Below are positions 4,806 to 6,952 of a stretch of DNA of 6,952 bases, in pieces (within the stretch, counting starts at the first letter, position 1; each line of letters begins with the position of its first letter). Source of the DNA: Treponema sp. GTDB taxonomy: Bacteria > Spirochaetota > Spirochaetia > Treponematales > Breznakiellaceae. A program made the translations under genes and the position numbers. Below the pieces are notes generated by a model. That model saw only the letters and a list, made by a program, of their open reading frames with translations. It was not told the origin of the DNA and did no database searches. The DNA lies in assembly GCA_031267115.1 (NCBI GenBank), contig JAIRZS010000167.1, forward strand, positions 1 to 6,952. The letters run 5' to 3'.

Positions 4806-6673
4806 TGGCCTCTCCCGCGCAGGCCGGGGAAAAGGCTCTCAAAGCCCCCGGGGCTTCAAAGCCCCCCAGGGAGAAAAAGCCGCCGAAAAAGAGGGACGCC
4901 CCGCAGGCCGGGATTAACAAGCAGTTTTTTGTATCGCCGCCGGCAATATTCTTCGAGTATATGGCGGCCTGCGCCCTGGCAATATTCGGTTTCAGGTATC
5001 TTTTCCCGGTTTCGCAGCCGCCCCTTGCCCCGTACTCTTCCGAGTGGCGCTTTGCCCAGTGGGTTCTGGAATTTGTCGATTTCTTTCCGGCGCTGGCCAT
5101 GTCCGCCCTGATGATTCCCTTTAGCCGCAGGATCGGCGACCCGGAGGGGGAAAGGCGCTTTAGCGCGGAATTTTTATCCAGACTCAGGCTGCCCATCCTT
5201 ACCGCCATAATAGCGGTAATACTGTACGGGGCGCTCTTTTTCGTGGCGCGGCCCCTTGCCGGGGACGCCCGGGAAGCCATGATTTTCCGCAGCGAATTGT
5301 ACAGGGATTCCCGGGACAAGGCCATAAGCTATGCCCGGACGGGGGAATGGACCGAGGCTTCCCGGTTCGCGACGATCTGCGAGCAAATATGGCCGGAAAA
5401 TCCTGATGTAAGCAGGCTAAAAAACGAAATCGACGCCGAATTCTACCGTTCCCAGTATTTGCAGGATCGCGTCCCCCCCTCCGAACGCCCTCCGGGACCC
5501 GATCCGGACGGGCGGATACCGGTAGACGCGGTAGAGGCGCTGCAATTCGGGGAGGCGGCTTTTAGGGAAGAACGGTACTACGACGCCCATTGGCTTGCCA
5601 CCCTGGCGGGGCGCCTTGCCAGGCCCGGCTCCGTCGAGGCGGGCGAATCGGTACGCCTGGCGGGGCGGGCCTGGAACGCGATTGAATCCCTGGCGCCCAA
5701 CAGCAGGGAAAGGGAGCTCTACCGGATCTACCAGCTTAAACGATCGGGCTACGAGGCTATGGTAGGGCAGGACTGGATCAAGGGTTATTATATTTTCAAA
5801 GAGCTGGCCGGCCTTAGCCCGGACGATCCTGACGCGGACGATTTTCTGAGCCGCTGCGAAACTGAAACCCTGCAAATAGCCTTTTTCGCGGACGAACTTG
5901 AGCTTACCCTGGGCGATGTCCTGACCGAGGCGGTATTCTCGCTCCCCCGGTATAACGGCGCGGGCAGGGCCGACGGCCGGCTGGTGCTGCGGGTAGGCGC
6001 CCTTTCCACTTTTCCGGACTACTCCTACGGTTTTGACATTGAGCTGGCCGCGATTAACAGCGCCGGTTCCCTTGCCAGCCGGATGGAAGCGCCCTACGCG
6101 AAATTTCTGCCCAAAACAATAAACGGCAAAAACCAGGTCGTGTTACTGCTCCAATCCCTGGATCGCCGGAACCCCGATCTGCGCCGGGGGCCTGTCTGGA
6201 CCGGGCCGGAACAGGTGGAGATGGGCGGGGCGGAGTTTCCCCTGGATCTGTCTTATGAAAATTTCCTGCTTATTACGCGGATAAAGCGGGGCCTGGAACA
6301 TTTTCAAATTCCATCCCTCTTTGCCGCCGAACAGAATCTGGCCCCCTACGGCTATATCCGCGAAGTGTTCCGCGCCCAGGCGATCAACCGTATCGCCGAG
6401 CCGGTATTCCTCCTCCCCCTGCTCATCCTGGCCCTGGTCATAGCCTGGCGTTTCCGCCCCCGCAGGCAGCCCCGGTATCTGGAGATACCCATGCTGGCGG
6501 TTATGCCCGTGGTTTTTCTCGCCTGCACTTCCGTATACCGTTCCCTGATAGAAGCCCTGGGCATAGGAATGGCCCTTACCCTGAGCTTTACCTCTTCCAT
6601 GGTGGTCCTGGGTATCGCCGTATCGCTGCTCTTCTTCCTGTCCCTGATAATCCTGGTATCCCAGCGCTCCTAA
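4805..6673 (+). CDS. Large membrane protein with periplasmic helical-repeat domain, function unknown
   Basis: This 622-residue protein is not one I can name. Its cytosolic N-terminus is rich in Lys, Pro and Ala (1-40, PREKKPPKKR at 20-30). Three spans follow (about 48-69, 86-106, 129-149). Residues about 150-531 are predicted to face the periplasm. They divide into a helical part (150-355) with TPR-like pairs (ARTGEWTEASRFATICEQI, AAFREERYYDAHWLATLAG, GQDWIKGYYIFKELAGLSPD) and a strand-rich part (about 355-495). The C-terminus returns through spans near 532-549, 559-577 and 583-618, with a basic loop RFRPRRQPRY (549-558) inside. The start ATG overlaps the previous stop (TGATG), with GGAAGGGG upstream. 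A periplasmic scaffold or a transporter subunit partnered with the preceding gene product are both possible. The helical repeats suggest protein binding. Confidence 0.8.
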   Translation: MASPAQAGEKALKAPGASKPPREKKPPKKRDAPQAGINKQFFVSPPAIFFEYMAACALAIFGFRYLFPVSQPPLAPYSSEWRFAQWVLEFVDFFPALAMSALMIPFSRRIGDPEGERRFSAEFLSRLRLPILTAIIAVILYGALFFVARPLAGDAREAMIFRSELYRDSRDKAISYARTGEWTEASRFATICEQIWPENPDVSRLKNEIDAEFYRSQYLQDRVPPSERPPGPDPDGRIPVDAVEALQFGEAAFREERYYDAHWLATLAGRLARPGSVEAGESVRLAGRAWNAIESLAPNSRERELYRIYQLKRSGYEAMVGQDWIKGYYIFKELAGLSPDDPDADDFLSRCETETLQIAFFADELELTLGDVLTEAVFSLPRYNGAGRADGRLVLRVGALSTFPDYSYGFDIELAAINSAGSLASRMEAPYAKFLPKTINGKNQVVLLLQSLDRRNPDLRRGPVWTGPEQVEMGGAEFPLDLSYENFLLITRIKRGLEHFQIPSLFAAEQNLAPYGYIREVFRAQAINRIAEPVFLLPLLILALVIAWRFRPRRQPRYLEIPMLAVMPVVFLACTSVYRSLIEALGIGMALTLSFTSSMVVLGIAVSLLFFLSLIILVSQRS

Positions 6674-6698
6674 AGCTAATTGTAGATTTTTTTTAATC

Positions 6699-6813
6699 TT
6701 GGGCGCATCCGTGCGCCAACCTGCCCGTAGGGCAGGACGGCCCACGGACCGGGCTATCCGCTTGTATCTTTTTTGCCTCCGGCAAAAAAGGATACCGCTT
6801 CTATCCCTTGCGC
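6699..6813 (+). repeat. Structured intergenic repeat, copy C
   Basis: It begins TTGGGCGCATCC and ends CTATCCCTTGCGC. Stem 1 is longer than in the other copies: TCCGTG/CACGGA outside, and CCTGCCC-GTA-GGGCAGG inside. The constant GGACCGGGCT and the AT-rich stem 2 (TATCTTTTTTGCC against GGCAAAAAAGGATA) follow. It lies 25 bases after the stop of the 622-residue membrane protein and is oriented with it, preceded by a run of eight T residues. Beyond it, 15 bases lead into the inverted copy of the left-hand repeat. Confidence 0.75.
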
Positions 6814-6828
6814 GGAATCAAACCATAA

Positions 6829-6952
6829 TTAACCGCAAAGTCGAAAAAGTCAAAGAAGGGAAAGAAGTAAAGAATGAAGACCTCTTTAACTTCTTTCCCT
6901 TTTTGGCTTTGAACGCAAGCCGGGGTCAGACCCCTCCCCTTCATTCAAAACT
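6829..6952 (-). repeat. Inverted second copy of the small mobile-looking repeat, cut by the window edge
   Basis: The reverse complement of this stretch matches 189-303 with two substitutions and nine extra bases, and the match runs to the last base of the window. The element's inner terminal repeat (TTAACCGCAAAGTCGAA) is present at 6829. The outer one, equivalent to 161-188, would lie just beyond the window. The orientation is opposite to the left copy, so the two form a long inverted pair about 6.5 kb apart. Confidence 0.7.

Overview
The window most likely comes from a spirochaete of the Treponema group, perhaps a gut treponeme. This is inferred from the feel of the PspA, STAS and membrane proteins and from the repeat-rich, moderately GC-rich intergenic DNA. 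No rRNA, tRNA or other marker gene is present to prove it. Five protein genes account for about 5 kb, and the rest is unusually structured intergenic DNA.

Layout. Positions 1-610 carry no convincing gene. They hold a terminator-like hairpin (28-68), a small mobile-looking repeat (161-303), a cluster of hairpins (304-480) and copy A of a modular structured repeat (481-573). On the minus strand, 611-1339 encodes a TrmJ/TrmH-family tRNA 2'-O-methyltransferase. Positions 1340-2017 contain no clear protein gene. They hold a possible non-coding RNA with its own promoter and a good terminator (about 1457-1841), followed by a near-consensus promoter (1863-1891). That promoter drives a tight plus-strand operon: a STAS protein with a zinc-ribbon tail (2018-2569), a YbjN-type protein (2590-2970) and a PspA/IM30 membrane-stress protein (2974-3675). 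Copy B of the structured repeat follows (3681-3805). Next comes a two-gene unit with overlapping stop and start codons (3894-4805 and 4805-6673). It encodes two unrecognised membrane proteins, each predicted to have three membrane spans, a periplasmic domain and then further spans. Copy C of the structured repeat (6699-6813) and an inverted partial copy of the first mobile-looking repeat (6829-6952) close the window.

How it may fit together. The STAS-YbjN-PspA operon looks like a regulatory and membrane-maintenance unit: a phosphorylatable switch protein, a small partner-binding or chaperone-like protein, and a membrane-remodelling ESCRT-III-like protein. The two following membrane proteins could be envelope machinery, and their layout recalls LptF/LptG, though this is only a topological argument. 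The most distinctive feature is the intergenic DNA. Three copies of a roughly 93-125-base element with fixed ends and interchangeable stems each lie just downstream of a stop codon, in the same orientation as the gene. Two of them are followed on the distal side by copies of a second repeat that form a nearly identical inverted pair around 6.5 kb of DNA.
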